Assembly (NCBI GenBank): GCA_963700255.1
Contig: CAVOWW010000024.1
Coordinates: forward strand, 1 to 64,000
Origin: UBA10649 sp963700255
GTDB taxonomy: Bacteria > Actinomycetota > Actinomycetes > S36-B12
Direction of reading: 5' to 3'
DNA: 64,000 nucleotides
Position numbers and translations under genes: made by a program. Shown piece by piece: positions 33,902 to 46,371 of this stretch (positions are counted from its first letter, which is position 1; every line of letters begins with the position of its first letter). The notes below the pieces were generated by a model. The model searched no databases. It had not been told where the DNA came from and saw only the letters and a program-made list of their open reading frames with translations.

Positions 33902-36289
33902 GGATTCGTGAGCGTGTGGAGCGCATGCGCCCGGCGGTCAGGGATGATCGCGGCGTCGCCCTCATCATGGTGATGGCCTGGGGGCTGCTCATGATGGGCC
34001 TGGCCCTCGTCGTGAGCCAGGCCGTCGTGCAGCAGATCGTGCCGTCCGACCGCAGCGAGCAGTCCTTCGCCGCGCTGGCCGCAGCCGAGGCGGGCATCGA
34101 GGACATCGAGGCACGGCTGCTCGTGCTGCCCATCACGTCAGTGGTCTCCGACGCCGACAACGCGGCCCTCACGGGCTGGGTCACGGTGCCTGGCGGGGCG
34201 TCGGACGCGGAGTTCACCTATGCCATCGACTCCAGCAAGTCCGGGGCCGTCGGCGAGATCCGCGCGTACGTGACCGGCCGGTCCGGGGGCGTCACGCGCA
34301 CGATCGAGTCCATCCTCAGCAAGCGGTCGACGCTCGACTACGTCTACATGAGCGACATCGAGACCCCGGCACCGGATCTCCCGGGCGCCTACTCGTCTGC
34401 CGCGGACTCAGGCGGGACCGGCAGGACGGCACAGGAGCTGGCCCGCCTCGTATGCGCGCGCCACTGGTACGAGTCGGGGCAGGTGTCGCCCACGACGACA
34501 GGCACGCAGCGCAACCTCAACTTCTGCCAGTGGGCGGGCATCTACAGCACCGAGCGACTCGTCGGCCGACTGCACACCAACGACATCTGGCGTCTCGAGA
34601 CGGTCGACCTGTCGGCGACCCTCGGGGCAGGCAAGGTCACGTCGTCCTGCCGGTCCACGGAGGACGGGCTCCTGGCCGGCGAGGTCGGATGCCCCGAGAC
34701 CCGTCGCTACATCGCGACCAGTGGCACCGGGCTGTACAGCAACAACGGGGCGAACCGCACCTGGACCGGGAGCACGGCCTTCCAGGGCGACGCATGGCGC
34801 CCTGCCTCGGGCACCGATCCCACCAGGCGGAACCCGCTCTACGACACGATCCTCGAGCTGCCCCCGTCACCGTCGCTGCTCAAGCAGCGTGCCAGCGAGA
34901 CGGGCTGCGTCTACACCGGCCCCACGAGGATCCGCTTCGCCGTGGAGAGCGGTGTCGGCTACATGTACGTGACCAGTCCCGACACGAAGGTGACCCGGCC
35001 CGGGTGCGACGGCGATGGCGGCGACGGCACCACGCTCCAGAGTGCGGCCACGTCGCAGGCGACCCGGAAGGTCAACCTGGCCAACTTCAGCGATCTCGTG
35101 ATCTATGTCCAGGCCGTCCGACGCTCGACCGAGGCCGACGACACGTCGAACGCGTTCGACCTCAACAACCAGTGGGCCATCGGCTCCGAGCCGACCGCCG
35201 CGCTCAAGTCCGGCAAGAAGTACCCCTACGTGATCCCGAACGACGCCACGGACCGCAGCCTGTCCTTCAACACGTCGGGCACCACCTACAAGGGCTTCCC
35301 GTCGGAGCTCGCCGATGCCGGATCCCCGTGGTACGGCACGACCTGCGTCCAACGGCGACCTGTACGTCCAGGGCAGCTACAAGGGCCAGATGACCATCGC
35401 GACGGAGCACAACATCGTCCTGACCGGGAGCCTGGTGGACTCGACGGCGACTCTCATCTCGCCCAACATCGGCAAGCCCTCGGCGACCTCGCAGAGCGTC
35501 ATGGGACTGGTGGCGAACAAGTTCGCCTACATCTACCGGCCCTTCATGCGGCAGACGTCCACCTACACGTGGGTCAGCAACAAGATCACGGTGACGTCCA
35601 CCGGCCATGGTCTGGGCGTCGGCGACTCCATCGACATGGACTTCACCAGCGGCGGCGCCACGAGCAAGGACGGCACCAAGACGGTTGTGGCCCCCGTGAC
35701 GGCGAACACCTACACGATCGCCCAGAACGGCAGTGGCTCGGCCGGGGACGTCACGATGAGCGGCTGGGCCGCCGACTGGAAGACCAGCAACGCCCAGGAC
35801 CCGAAGTTCAACTTCGCGCTCCTCGCCATCGAGAACTGCTTCGCCTCCCAGGATCCGTACGACGGAGTCCGCCAGGGCAACATCTACCTCTGGGGGTCCA
35901 TCGCGCAGAAGTTCCGCTGCGTCGTCGGGTCCACGGGCGGCTACAACAAGGTCTACTCGTACGACGACCGGCTGGCGCAGCGGACACCGCCCTACATGCT
36001 CGAGCTCTCGAACGAGCCGTGGGGAACGCAGCGCTACGGCGAGATCAACCTCGACTCGCAGGCGGTCGGGACCACCGTGGGCTGGCCCCTCCTGACCCCC
36101 GCTGAGACATCGTCGACCGTGCGCAACGTGCGGCTCACCTCCATGCCCGGTGAGGGGAGTGCCTCCCTCACCACGGTCGGCACGGAGGCCCGGATCACGC
36201 CCACCAGCCCGGGACTCGTGGTCGTGACCTACGAGGTGCTGACGGGTGACCTGGTCGCGGTCCGCCGTCTCGTGGTGCTGGTCGAGTAG
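33898..36289 (+). CDS. PilX-like giant pilus protein, one frameshift
   Basis: About 797 residues. ATG 33898 overlaps the previous stop. The N terminus has the PilX-type segment DDRGVALIMVMAWGLLMMGLALV, without the Phe+1/Glu+5 prepilin motif, followed by a long helix. The rest is a large extracellular region with many Cys and a bacterial Ig-like repeat (VTSTGHGLGVGDSIDMDFTS...). The frame breaks near 35348, where TTCV is followed by NGDLYVQGSYKG in another frame. It is far longer than PilX proteins (about 200) and is a candidate adhesin at the pilus tip. Confidence 0.65.
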
Positions 36290-36396
36290 CGGGAGCGCAG
36301 GTCCGGCAAACGCTGTGACGTCAGGGCCGTCCGGGTCGGCGGCCGCTATCCTGCGAACGCGGGGGAACCCCATCAGGTGCGGGAGCGGAGGGTGTC

Positions 36397-37189
36397 GTGC
36401 TTGGTGTGTCGTCGGGTACGGCTGAGGAGTTCTACAGCCGATGCCTCGCGAATGCCCAGATCCTCGAAGGCGCCGCGCGACAACGCGTCGGCTCCGGGGA
36501 TCCTGTCGGCGCGCTCGCCGACGCATGGGGCGCCGACGTGAACATGCTCCAGGCGGTGATGTGGGAGCGCATCCTCGTGGCCGCGCGGACGCCGCAGCGC
36601 CAGTTCTTCCTGGTGGCCGGCGCCATCGTGACCGGCCTGCGCTCGCCGATCCCGGCGGCGGCTGGACACGCCGACGCTCGGGCGGATGGTCGCGCGTGCC
36701 CGTGAGCGGATGGCCACGGCGTTCGACGAGTCGCTGACGGCCGAGATGGCAGGGCGCTGGCCCGACATCAGCTATCTGGAGGTGGAACGGGCGGTCACGG
36801 CCGAGGAGGTGGCGGCGGCAGCCGCCGAACGACTCCAGGGCATGTCCCCTCAGGCGTTCGCCGCCATGCGGCGCAGTGAGGCAGGGGCAGCCATGCTCCT
36901 GGCGCAGACCCATCGGGTGCGCGGCGACACGTCGGCCGCGATCCAGCTGGCCTACGAGGCCGACTTCAAGGGACTCGAGGCCTACCTGGTCGACTCGGCT
37001 GCGGCGGTGGGTGACAGCGACCTCCTCACGGTGACGATGCGCTGGGACCTTGCCGTGCAGGCGATGTCTGAGCTGCCGGGGCTGCCGGATGACTTCTCGG
37101 CGGCGGTCGCGGCCATTCGCGGCGTCCTCTCCGCCGGGCTGGGCGAGGCGGACGGCGGCCGCCTGGCGCAGGCGCTCGTGCCGGTCTAG
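36397..37189 (+). CDS. hypothetical protein of the pilus locus, one frameshift
   Basis: About 263 residues from GTG 36397. Almost wholly alpha-helical and soluble, with no signal peptide. The frame breaks near 36655-36660: VTGLRSPIPAAAG is followed by LDTPTLGRMVARARERMA in another frame. No family was recognised. It is convergent with pilO, which ends 52 bases beyond. Confidence 0.5.
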
Positions 37190-37241
37190 CCGCCGCACGT
37201 CACCGCGTCGTCCGTCCCCGGTCGGCGCAGCCCGGCCGGCG

Positions 37242-37896
37242 TCAGCTGCCTGCGGCTGCTGCGGCGGCCCCGGCCTCGGCGATCAGCTGGTCGACCTGCG
37301 CCACCAGGTCGGGCAGCGCGGACTGCAGGACGAACATGGTGCCGCCCACCTGGAGCGTCTCGCCCACCTTGGCGTCCGGGTCCGGCGTGGCCGTGATCTG
37401 GGTGGCGTTGACGAGGAGGGCGCGATCCAGGCCCTGCAGGTTGTCCAGGAAGGTGAGCAGCTCCGGCCGGTTGCCGGCCACGGTGACGTCGATCTTCATC
37501 GAGGCGAGGCTCGACCCCGCCGGTCTCGGATCCAGCACCGACGGCGACAGGGACCGTCGTGCTGATCACCTGCACGTTGTCGGGCTTCAGCCCTGCCCGC
37601 ACTGCGGCATCGGTGATCTGTCGCAGGACCGTCGGCAGCTCGGCCGCCTCAGGCATCTTCGCGAAGAGCACCTGTGCTGCGGCGGCGGCGGCCGGTGCCC
37701 GGTCGACGAGGTCCCGCGTCTGGTTGACCCGGTTGCGAAGCTGGAGATTGCCGGTCTCCACCTGCTCGACCTGGAGGGCGACCTCGTCGGCCTTGGACAG
37801 GCGCGGGCTCAGCACGAGGAACCAGGAGGCCGCGCCGAGGGCGATGATCCCGAGGAGGCCGAGGATGGTCACGGTGCGGACCCGGTTGCCCTTCAC
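37242..37896 (-). CDS. pilO: PilO-like pilus alignment protein, one frameshift
   Basis: GTG 37896 overlaps the pilN stop (GTGA). An inner-membrane alignment protein of the type IV pilus machine: short cytoplasmic N terminus, one membrane segment (VTILGLLGIIALGAASWFLVL), a coiled coil and a small ferredoxin-like domain. The frame breaks near 37518, joining VPVAVGAGSETGGVE to ASMKIDVTVAGNRPELLTFLDNLQGLDRALLVNA, which is the family's second half. It ends with an Ala-rich tail. Confidence 0.8.
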
Positions 37897-38757
37897 TGCC
37901 CATCACCGTCCTGCGGCTCGGCTGCAGGAGCGGGGTTGGTGATGGCGTCGATCTGCTCCTGCGTCAGCAGCGTGGCGAGGCCGTCGAGCGAGATGCCCGT
38001 CGTGCCGGCGAACGTCACGCCGGACTCGCCGCCGAGCTCGCCCCCACCGATCGACGTGGACGTGACGTACGGTCCGACGAAGAGGGCATCCCGCTCCAGG
38101 ACCTCCAGGAGCCGGGACACCTCGGCGCGGTTCTTGGCCGTGGCGTTGAAGGTCAGGCAGCCGATGGTGATCTCGGAGCCGAACGGATTCGGGTTGGGGC
38201 ACGGGTTGAGGTTCGTGTCCGCCGCCGGGATGCCGTGGTAGGCGACCCCGACGTTGGCGAAGCTGATGGGGTCGCTGCCCGCCTCCTCGCCGGCCCGCGC
38301 GAGCTGCTTGATGACGACCGCCGCCTGCGGCTGGGAGGCGAGCGTGCCGTTCACGAGCGCCTGCTGGCTCTCGAGCTCGGCGTAGAACGCCTTGATGGCA
38401 CCGAAGGCATCGACCTGCGCCTGCAGCTCGGCGCTGGCGGCCTGCGCGGTGGCGAGTCGGGCCTCCGCCTCGTCGATGCGCGACCCCTGCAGGTACCAGA
38501 CCGCTGCGACCGCCATGAGCAGGAGCACGCACGACCGCGATGAGCCAACGGCGCAGCTTCCGCATCGCCGCGGCCTGAAGGACGGACCGTGGGATCAGGT
38601 TGACCCTCGGCAGCACGGCAACGAACGGCGGATGATCGACGACCTCGTCGTTGGCGTCGGCGCCCTTCGACCCCGAGCGGCCGAGCTCCATCTGCCAGAA
38701 GGGCTTCTTGGCCTTCTTGCCCTTGCCCTTCGCGGTCGATGGAGCGGAGCTGCTCAC
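37893..38757 (-). CDS. pilN: PilN-like pilus alignment protein, one frameshift
   Basis: GTG 38757 overlaps the pilM stop (GTGA). The N terminus is Lys-rich (AKGKGKKAKKPFW) and holds the PilM-binding segment PRVNLIPRSVL. One membrane segment follows (VLLLMAVAAVWYLQG), then a coiled coil and a C-terminal domain with two Cys. The frame breaks near 38530, inside the membrane segment (LIAVV joined to LLLMAVAAVW). It connects cytoplasmic PilM to PilO. Confidence 0.8.
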
Positions 38758-39902
38758 GTCTCGCCACCCATCGCGAGTCCGATGGCGACCACGAGCCGGG
38801 AGTCGCTCTCGCGGTGCTTGGTGATCGACTTCGTCGCCGACAGGCCGGCCAGCGGGTCCATCACCTTCACGCTGAGCGGGATCTGGGTCGCGATCCGCTC
38901 GAGGAGCCCGTCGAGCTCGACGGTGCGGCCGGCGATGGTGAGCGTGCGGATCGGTGCGGTGGGGTCCGATGCCTGGAAGTAGTCGAGGGAGTTGCGGATC
39001 TCGCCGATGACCGTCGTGGCCCACGGGTTGAGGGCGTCGACAGTGGCGGACGTTCGCGGGTCCAGTGCGGGGGCGGCGTCGGGCGCGAGCCCGCTGAACA
39101 CCGACGACTCCGCGATCGGGGCGACCTCAGGGGCCGGTCCGTTGAGGCCGGTGGCGCGCTTGAGGACCTCGGCCTCGTCTGCGTCGATGCGCACCCGCTC
39201 GGCCACGGCGACGGTCGCGGTCTCCCCGCCGAGGTTCGCGATGGTGCGGATGAACCGCGGCTGGCCGCCCTGATGGATCACCACCGTGAGCTGGTCGGCG
39301 CCGATGTCCGCGACGGCATGGACCTGGTCGTCGCTCGGAAGTCTCCCCTGGCACACGCTGCGGATGAGCGCGAACGCCGCCGAGTCGGCGCAGACGGGCT
39401 CCAGACGCGCCTTGCGCACCGCCCGGGCCTCGCCGGTGACCGCGTCCGTGTTGGCCGCGACGATGAGGATGCGGTTGAGCTCGACGATGCCACCGTGGTC
39501 GTCCTTGCGCTGGCTCTCGCCCAGCAGGTGGTAGTCGATCTCGACCGTCGACAGATCGACGGGCAGGGCGTCGCTGATCTGGTAGCGCAGGGCGCTCCGG
39601 AAGTCCTCGGCGGGCATCCACGGCAGGTCCAGCTGGCGGGTCAGGACTCCGCTGTCGGCGAGGCCGAGGGCCACCTTGCGGGTGGAGAAGCGGCCCTTGC
39701 GCCACAGTCGCTTGAGGCTCTTGGTGACGGTGTCGGGCTCGGCGATCACCCCGTTGCGCACGGCTCCGCGCGGCAGGTCCACCGAGGCCGCCCTGACGAT
39801 CGTGTACGAGCCCGACTTCCGGTCGCGCTTCAGCTCGACGGCTCGGATGCCGCTTGCGCCGATGTCGAGGCCAACCAGCTTCGGGGCCGCCTTGCCCGCC
39901 AT
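38754..39902 (-). CDS. pilM: PilM, actin-like pilus assembly ATPase
   Basis: 382 residues from ATG 39902; longer frames upstream are not part of the family. PilM is a cytoplasmic FtsA/MreB-like protein that binds the PilN N terminus. Hallmarks are VGLDIGASGIRAVELKR (phosphate 1 loop), MPAEDFRSALRYQISDALPVD, HAVADIGADQLTVVIHQGG (phosphate 2) and a late TLTIAGRTVELDGL. The minus-strand operon pilM-pilN-pilO is divergent from pilT. Confidence 0.88.
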   Translation of the reverse strand: MAGKAAPKLVGLDIGASGIRAVELKRDRKSGSYTIVRAASVDLPRGAVRNGVIAEPDTVTKSLKRLWRKGRFSTRKVALGLADSGVLTRQLDLPWMPAEDFRSALRYQISDALPVDLSTVEIDYHLLGESQRKDDHGGIVELNRILIVAANTDAVTGEARAVRKARLEPVCADSAAFALIRSVCQGRLPSDDQVHAVADIGADQLTVVIHQGGQPRFIRTIANLGGETATVAVAERVRIDADEAEVLKRATGLNGPAPEVAPIAESSVFSGLAPDAAPALDPRTSATVDALNPWATTVIGEIRNSLDYFQASDPTAPIRTLTIAGRTVELDGLLERIATQIPLSVKVMDPLAGLSATKSITKHRESDSRLVVAIGLAMGGET

Positions 39903-39954
39903 GCCGCCGCCCTCCTCGCTCGCGCGGGAGCCGGCACGTGCCGACCTATTCGGA

Positions 39955-39962
39955 TTATCGGC
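39955..39962 (-). promoter_or_regulatory. putative FliA/WhiG-type -10 of the pilMNO operon
   Basis: The minus strand reads GCCGATAA, an exact match to the FliA/WhiG -10 consensus, 53 bases before the pilM start. The -35 region is not a good TAAA. A sigma factor of this family is encoded at 51875. Confidence 0.5.
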
Positions 39963-40010
39963 CCGATCCCCCCAGTTGGCCGCTCGACGGGGCCAAAAAG
40001 GCGGTGCTGG

Positions 40011-40018
40011 GCCGAAAC
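40011..40018 (+). promoter_or_regulatory. putative FliA/WhiG-type promoter of pilT
   Basis: GCCGAAAC, with CCAAAA about 14 bases upstream, ends only 7 bases before the pilT ATG. Transcription from it would start at or next to the ATG, giving a leaderless mRNA. Confidence 0.5.
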
Positions 40019-40025
40019 TGGAGTC

Positions 40026-41159
40026 ATGGCACTGCCCAGCACGCCCGCAGAGTTCGTCGACCCTGCTCAGGGGGGCCTGCCGCCGCTGCGCGACATCCTG
40101 CACACGGCAGTGGCGAACGGGGCGTCGGACGTCCACATCCGGGCCGGGGCGCCGCCCCTGATCCGGGTGTCCGGCGACCTGTGGCCGCTGGAGCTGCCGG
40201 AGCTGACACCTGTCGACACCGAGCGCATCGTGATGTCCACCCTCCCGACAGAGGGCGATCGGCAGGCCTTCCTCAGGGACCACGAATGCGACTGCGCCCT
40301 GACCGAGCCGGGCGTCGGCCGGTTCCGGGTGAACGCCTACCGGTCCCGGGGCGCTGCCGCGATGGTGCTGCGCCATGTGAAGGAGGTCATCCCGTCGTTC
40401 GAGGAGCTCGGGCTGCCCAGGGTCTGCCATGAGCTCGCCCTGCGCCCGAGTGGGCTGGTCCTCGTCTGCGGACCGACCGGGTCCGGCAAGACGACGACGC
40501 TCGCCGCCATGGTCGATGCCATCAACATCGAGCGACGCTGCCACATCCTCACCATCGAGGATCCGATCGAGTTCATGCACAACAACAAGTCATCGACGGT
40601 GAGCCAGCGCGAGCTGAACACCGACACCAAGGAGTTCGGACGGGCACTGCGGTCGGCGATGCGGCAGGACCCCGACGTCATCCTCATCGGCGAGATCCGC
40701 GACGCGGTGACCATGCAGACCGCGCTCCAGGCCGCCGAGACGGGGCATCTCGTCCTTGCCAGCCTCCATGCCAAGACCGTCGTGGACGCCATCAACCGCG
40801 TCATCGACATCTTCCCGCCCGAGGAGCAGCGGCAGGCGCGGGCCTCGATCGCGGAGTCCCTGGAAGGGGTCCTCTGCCAGCACCTCGTCAAGTCGGCACG
40901 CACCGATGGCCGCACCATGGTGATGGAGATCGCGGTCGTCACCAACCGCATCCGCGAGGCCATCGCCGATGCGGACAAGACCTCCGGCCTGCAGGACATC
41001 GTGGCCGACGGCCAGTACTACGGCATGCGGACGTTCGAGCAGGATGCGGTGCGACTGGTCATGTCAGGGGACATCACGGTCGACGAGGCCGAGAAGGTCG
41101 CCGGCCGGCCGGCCGACCTGCACGTGGCGCTGCGTCGCGCCGGCTTCCGCGAGGGCTAG
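40026..41159 (+). CDS. pilT: PilT-family retraction ATPase, copy 1
   Basis: 377 residues from ATG 40026; there is no Shine-Dalgarno, which agrees with a leaderless start. PilT disassembles the pilus for retraction. Walker A is CGPTGSGKTT (about residues 148-157), the Asp box TIEDPIEFMH, Walker B DPDVILIGEIRD and the His box TGHLVLASLHAKT, where Ala replaces the usual Thr before Lys. The AIRNLIRE-type retraction motif is replaced by NRIREAIADADK. It heads the pilT-pilB-pilT2-pilC operon. Confidence 0.88.
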   Translation: MALPSTPAEFVDPAQGGLPPLRDILHTAVANGASDVHIRAGAPPLIRVSGDLWPLELPELTPVDTERIVMSTLPTEGDRQAFLRDHECDCALTEPGVGRFRVNAYRSRGAAAMVLRHVKEVIPSFEELGLPRVCHELALRPSGLVLVCGPTGSGKTTTLAAMVDAINIERRCHILTIEDPIEFMHNNKSSTVSQRELNTDTKEFGRALRSAMRQDPDVILIGEIRDAVTMQTALQAAETGHLVLASLHAKTVVDAINRVIDIFPPEEQRQARASIAESLEGVLCQHLVKSARTDGRTMVMEIAVVTNRIREAIADADKTSGLQDIVADGQYYGMRTFEQDAVRLVMSGDITVDEAEKVAGRPADLHVALRRAGFREG

Positions 41160-41172
41160 GCGGGAGGCGGTC

Positions 41173-41457
41173 ATGGGCCTGTCCACCAGCCTGAGCACCC
41201 TGACGATGGCGGGTCTTCGCGACGAGCGGACGCGCTGCCGCCAGGCGCTCGAGCTTGCGCGCCTGCGGTCGCGTCATGAGGGCGGTCCGACGGCCGAGGC
41301 GGTCGCGGGGCTCAGGGCACGAGCGGACGCCCTGACCGAGGAGCTCATCCGCCGGTATGCGGCTGATCTCAGTCTGGTCGATTCGCTCCTCGAACCGGCC
41401 TATTCTCACAGGGTGGGGACGGAGCCCGCGTCCGTGGAGGGAGGTGCGGTGCGATGA
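41173..41457 (+). CDS. small hypothetical protein of the pilT-pilB operon
   Basis: 94 residues from ATG 41173, 13 bases after pilT, overlapping pilB by ATGA. Mostly helical and charged (DERTRCRQALELARLRSRHEG, ALTEELIRRYAADLSLVDSLL), so a coiled-coil adaptor is possible. No family was recognised. Confidence 0.55.
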   Translation: MGLSTSLSTLTMAGLRDERTRCRQALELARLRSRHEGGPTAEAVAGLRARADALTEELIRRYAADLSLVDSLLEPAYSHRVGTEPASVEGGAVR

Positions 41458-43110
41458 CCGCATCTGTCGCTGACGTCCTCGTCGGCGAGGGCCTCATCAC
41501 CGGGGACCAGCTCGTGGCGGCACAGGCCACAGCGAGCACCATCGGCGAGCCCGTCCTCAACGTGCTCGTCCAGCAGGGCGCCGTGACGAAGAAGGACGTC
41601 GTGCGGTGCACCGTGCAGGCCGCCGGCCTCGAGTTCATCGAGATCATGGACGTCGTCGTCGACCCCCAGGCGGTGGTCCTGCTGACGGGCGACCAGGCCC
41701 GCAAGTACCAGGTCGTCCCGGTGGGGTTCGACAAGGACGTGCTGGTCGTCGTGGGCGACTCCCAGACGGCGATGAACTGGCAGGTCCGCGACGACCTCCA
41801 GGCGATCACCCGCCATCCCGTCCGCTTCGCATGCGCCATGAAGGGCGAGATCCAGAGTCGACTGAACCTCCTGTACCGGGCCGAGGCTGAGCTGGGCGAG
41901 CTGGTCAAGGACATGCTCGAGGAGGAGCAGGCCATCGACATCCTGGCGCCGGTGGCGTCGACGTCGGACGCCCCGCTCGTCCGCTACGTGAACCTGCTGC
42001 TGAACCAGGCCATCTCCGACTCCGCGTCCGACATCCACGTCGAGCCGAGCGAGAACTACATCCGCATCCGCTTCCGCATCGACGGCGTGCTGAAGGAGAT
42101 GGCCCCAGCTCCGAAGGAGATCCAGGCGGCCGTCATCTCCCGACTGAAGATCATGAGCGACATGGACATCGCGGAGCGGCGGGTCCCCCAGGACGGCCGG
42201 CTGTCCGTCGTGTCGCGTGGGCGCAAGATCGACCTTCGCGTGAGCTGCCTCCCCACCGTGTGGGGCGAGAAGATCGTGATGCGGATCCTCGACAACACGG
42301 CCGCGACCATGGCACTGCCCGATCTCGGGTTCTCGCCGGAGAACCTCAAGAAATGGCGCAACGCGTACGAGCGGCCGTACGGCATGCTCATCGTGAGCGG
42401 GCCCACCGGCTCGGGCAAGTCCACCTCGCTCTACGCGACCCTCCACGCGGTGTCGCGGCCCGAGGTCAACATCGTCACCGTCGAGGATCCGGTCGAGTAC
42501 CGCATCCCCGGCATCAACCAGGTGCAGACCAACGCCAAGGCGGGGCTCACCTTCGCCGCCTCGCTGCGGTCGATCCTGCGTGCCGACCCCGACATCATCC
42601 TCATCGGCGAGATCCGCGACCACGAGACGGCGCAGATCGCCATCGAGTCCGCGCTCACGGGCCACCTCGTCCTGACCACCCTGCACACCAACGATGCGCC
42701 GAGCGTCATCACCCGGCTGACGGAGATGAACATCGAGCCCTTCCTCGTGGCGTCCGCCCTCGAGTGCGCGACCGGTCAGCGGCTCGCCCGACGGCTCTGC
42801 GTCAAGTGCAAGCGACAGGTCGAGAAGACCCCGGCCGAGCTCGCCGCGGTGCAGTTCGAGCACCCGCCGGGGGTCCAGCCGGCCTTCTTCGAGCCGGTCG
42901 GCTGCACCAGCTGTGCCGGGACGGGCTACCGGGGCCGGCTGGCCATGCACGAGGTCATGCCGATGACGGAGGCCATCGGCAAGATGGCGGTCCGAAACGC
43001 CTCATCGGAGGACGTCCGCCGCGAGGCGGTCGAGCAGGGCATGCGCACTCTGCGCCAGGACGGCTGGCTCAAGGTCGCCGAGGGACTCACGACGATAGGG
43101 GAGGTGCTCC

Positions 43111-43124
<14 letters not shown>
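41454..43124 (+). CDS. pilB: PilB, pilus extension ATPase
   Basis: 556 residues. The N-terminal MshEN/T2SSE-N domain (VADVLVGEGLITGDQLVAAQ...) can bind c-di-GMP in some homologues. The motor domain has Walker A GPTGSGKSTS (about residue 316), the Asp box TVEDPVEYR, Walker B DPDIILIGEIRD, the His box TGHLVLTTLHTND, and the zinc-binding tetracysteine CVKCKR...CTSCAG near residue 455-485. Full family length. It overlaps pilT copy 2 by 14 bases. Confidence 0.92.
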
Positions 43125-44479
<1,355 letters not shown>

Positions 44480-44493
<14 letters not shown>

Positions 44494-45697
44494 GTACCTC
44501 GTCAAGGCCCGAGCGAAGTCCGGGCGGCTGGTCGAGTCGAAGATGAAGGCGGCCAGCGAGTCCGAGGCGCTGTCGCGGACCCGGCAGCAGGGGCTGACGC
44601 CGATCGCCGTCGAGGTCACCAACACCGGCCTGAACATGGAGATCCGGTTCGGGAAGGGCAGGGTCAAGCCGAAGGACCTCGCCATCTTCTCCCGGCAGTT
44701 CGCCACGATGCTGTCGTCGGGCCTGCCGATCCTGCGCTGCCTGTCGATCCTCTCGGAGCAGACCGCGAGCCGTCGGCTCGGCGAGCTCCTGGTCGAGCTG
44801 CGCGACGAGGTCGAGAAGGGCGACTCACTGTCGGACTCGCTCGCCAAGCACAAGGAGTTCCCGCCGATCATGGTGAGCATGGTGCGCGCGGGCGAGGTGG
44901 GCGGCTTCCTCGACACCACGATGATCCAGATCGCGGATTCGCTCGAGGCCGACGTCCGGCTCCGCGGCAAGATCAAGTCGGCACTGACCTACCCGATCGC
45001 GGTGGCGGTCATCGCGGTGCTCATCGTCACCGGGATGCTCATCTTCGTCGTGCCGGTCTTCTCCGGGCTCTTCGAGGCGTTCGGCGGCGATCTCCCGCTG
45101 CCGACCCAGCTGCTGGTCGATCTCTCGAACCTCATCAAGAACCCGATGTTCTTCATCCCGTTCCTCATCGTCGTGATCGGCGGCACCATCTGGTACCGCA
45201 AGAACAAGTTCTCGCCGAAGGTGCGCGAGGTGGTCGACCCGCTGAAGTTCCGGATCCCCGTGTTCGGGCCGCTCATGCAGAAGGTGGCGCTGGCCCGATT
45301 CACCCGGAACTTCTCGACGCTGATGCATGCCGGGGTGCCGATCCTGTCGACCCTCGACATCGTCGGCGAGACCGCCGGCAACATCGTCATCACCCGCGCT
45401 GTCCGCGACGTGAAGGAGTCGGTCCGGCAGGGCACAGGCATCGCGCGCCCGCTGTCGGACCATCCGGTCTTCCCCGAGATGGTGGTGCAGATGATCGCGG
45501 TGGGCGAGGACACCGGGGCACTCGACGCCATGCTCCGGAAGATCGCGGACTTCTACGACCAGGAGGTCGAGGCGACGACCGAGCAGCTGATGTCGCTGAT
45601 CGAGCCCTTCATGATCGTGATCCTCGGCGGTGTCGTGGGCGGCATGATCATCGCGATGTACCTGCCGATCTTCAAGATCTTCGAGCTGATCAACTGA
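44480..45697 (+). CDS. pilC: PilC, inner-membrane platform protein
   Basis: 405 residues, overlapping the previous gene by 14 bases. PilC couples PilB/PilT rotation to pilin insertion. It has two T2SSF repeats, each starting with a helical bundle (FSRQFATMLSSGLPILRCLSIL; FTRNFSTLMHAGVPILSTLDIV), and membrane segments (IAVAVIAVLIVTGMLIFVVPVF; FIPFLIVVIGGTIW; FMIVILGGVVGGMIIAMYLPIF). Length is typical. Confidence 0.93.
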
Positions 45698-45769
45698 CGG
45701 CGTCCCGGCCTCGCCGGGCGGCTACGTCCAACAAATATCCACCCCGGGGTTCATTCCGGGAGCGCGTGG

Positions 45770-45777
45770 GCCGAAAC
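45770..45777 (+). promoter_or_regulatory. putative FliA/WhiG-type promoter of the major pilin
   Basis: GCCGAAAC, preceded by TCAT 15 bases upstream, lies 67 bases before the pilin ATG. It is identical over eight bases to the element before pilT. Confidence 0.5.
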
Positions 45778-45844
45778 CCTGTTCGTCAGCACCGCGGTGG
45801 TGCGGCACCCCGCAGACGAGGGGTTCTCGGAGCAGGAGAAAACA

Positions 45845-46357
45845 ATGCTCACTCGCATCATGAAGCCACGAGACGACCGGGACGCGGGATTCACCCTCAT
45901 CGAGCTCCTCGTCGTCGTCGCGATCATCGGCATCCTCGCCGCGATCGCCATCCCCGTCTTCCTGAACCAGCGCGCCAGCGCACGTGATGCGTCCGTCAAG
46001 TCGGACATCAACGGCGTCGCGAAGGTCATGGAGACCATCTACACCGACACCGGCGCCTACCCGGCCGTCGGCGACGAGGCTGACCTGCAGGCGGCGAACG
46101 TCGTCACCTCGCCAGGCAACTTCATCTCCATCACCCCGGTCGGCACGACCGGCTTCCAGGTCTTCGGCTGCAACGTCGAGTCGGACAACGGCTGGTTCTA
46201 CAGCTCGGCCGACGGCGGCCTGAACCCTGACGGCCAGCTCTTCGTCGGCGCCGACTGCGTCACTGCTGGTGGCGTCCCCGGCGAGCCGGTGCGACCCCGC
46301 GCTGTCCGCAACCCCGATGTTCACCGTTCCGTCCTGATCGATCCCGCGCTCGACTGA
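45845..46357 (+). CDS. pilA: major type IV pilin (class IVa prepilin)
   Basis: 170 residues from ATG 45845, with GGAG 9-10 bases upstream. The leader MLTRIMKPRDDRDAG is cleaved before FTLIELLVVVAIIGILAAIA, the canonical N-terminal helix with Glu5. The globular domain has a Cys pair (VFGCNVES..., GADCVTAGG) that could form the D-loop disulfide. It follows pilC, has its own putative promoter and ends at a strong terminator, as expected for a highly expressed pilin. Confidence 0.9.
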   Translation: MLTRIMKPRDDRDAGFTLIELLVVVAIIGILAAIAIPVFLNQRASARDASVKSDINGVAKVMETIYTDTGAYPAVGDEADLQAANVVTSPGNFISITPVGTTGFQVFGCNVESDNGWFYSSADGGLNPDGQLFVGADCVTAGGVPGEPVRPRAVRNPDVHRSVLIDPALD

Positions 46358-46371
46358 GCGCATCGGCTGGC

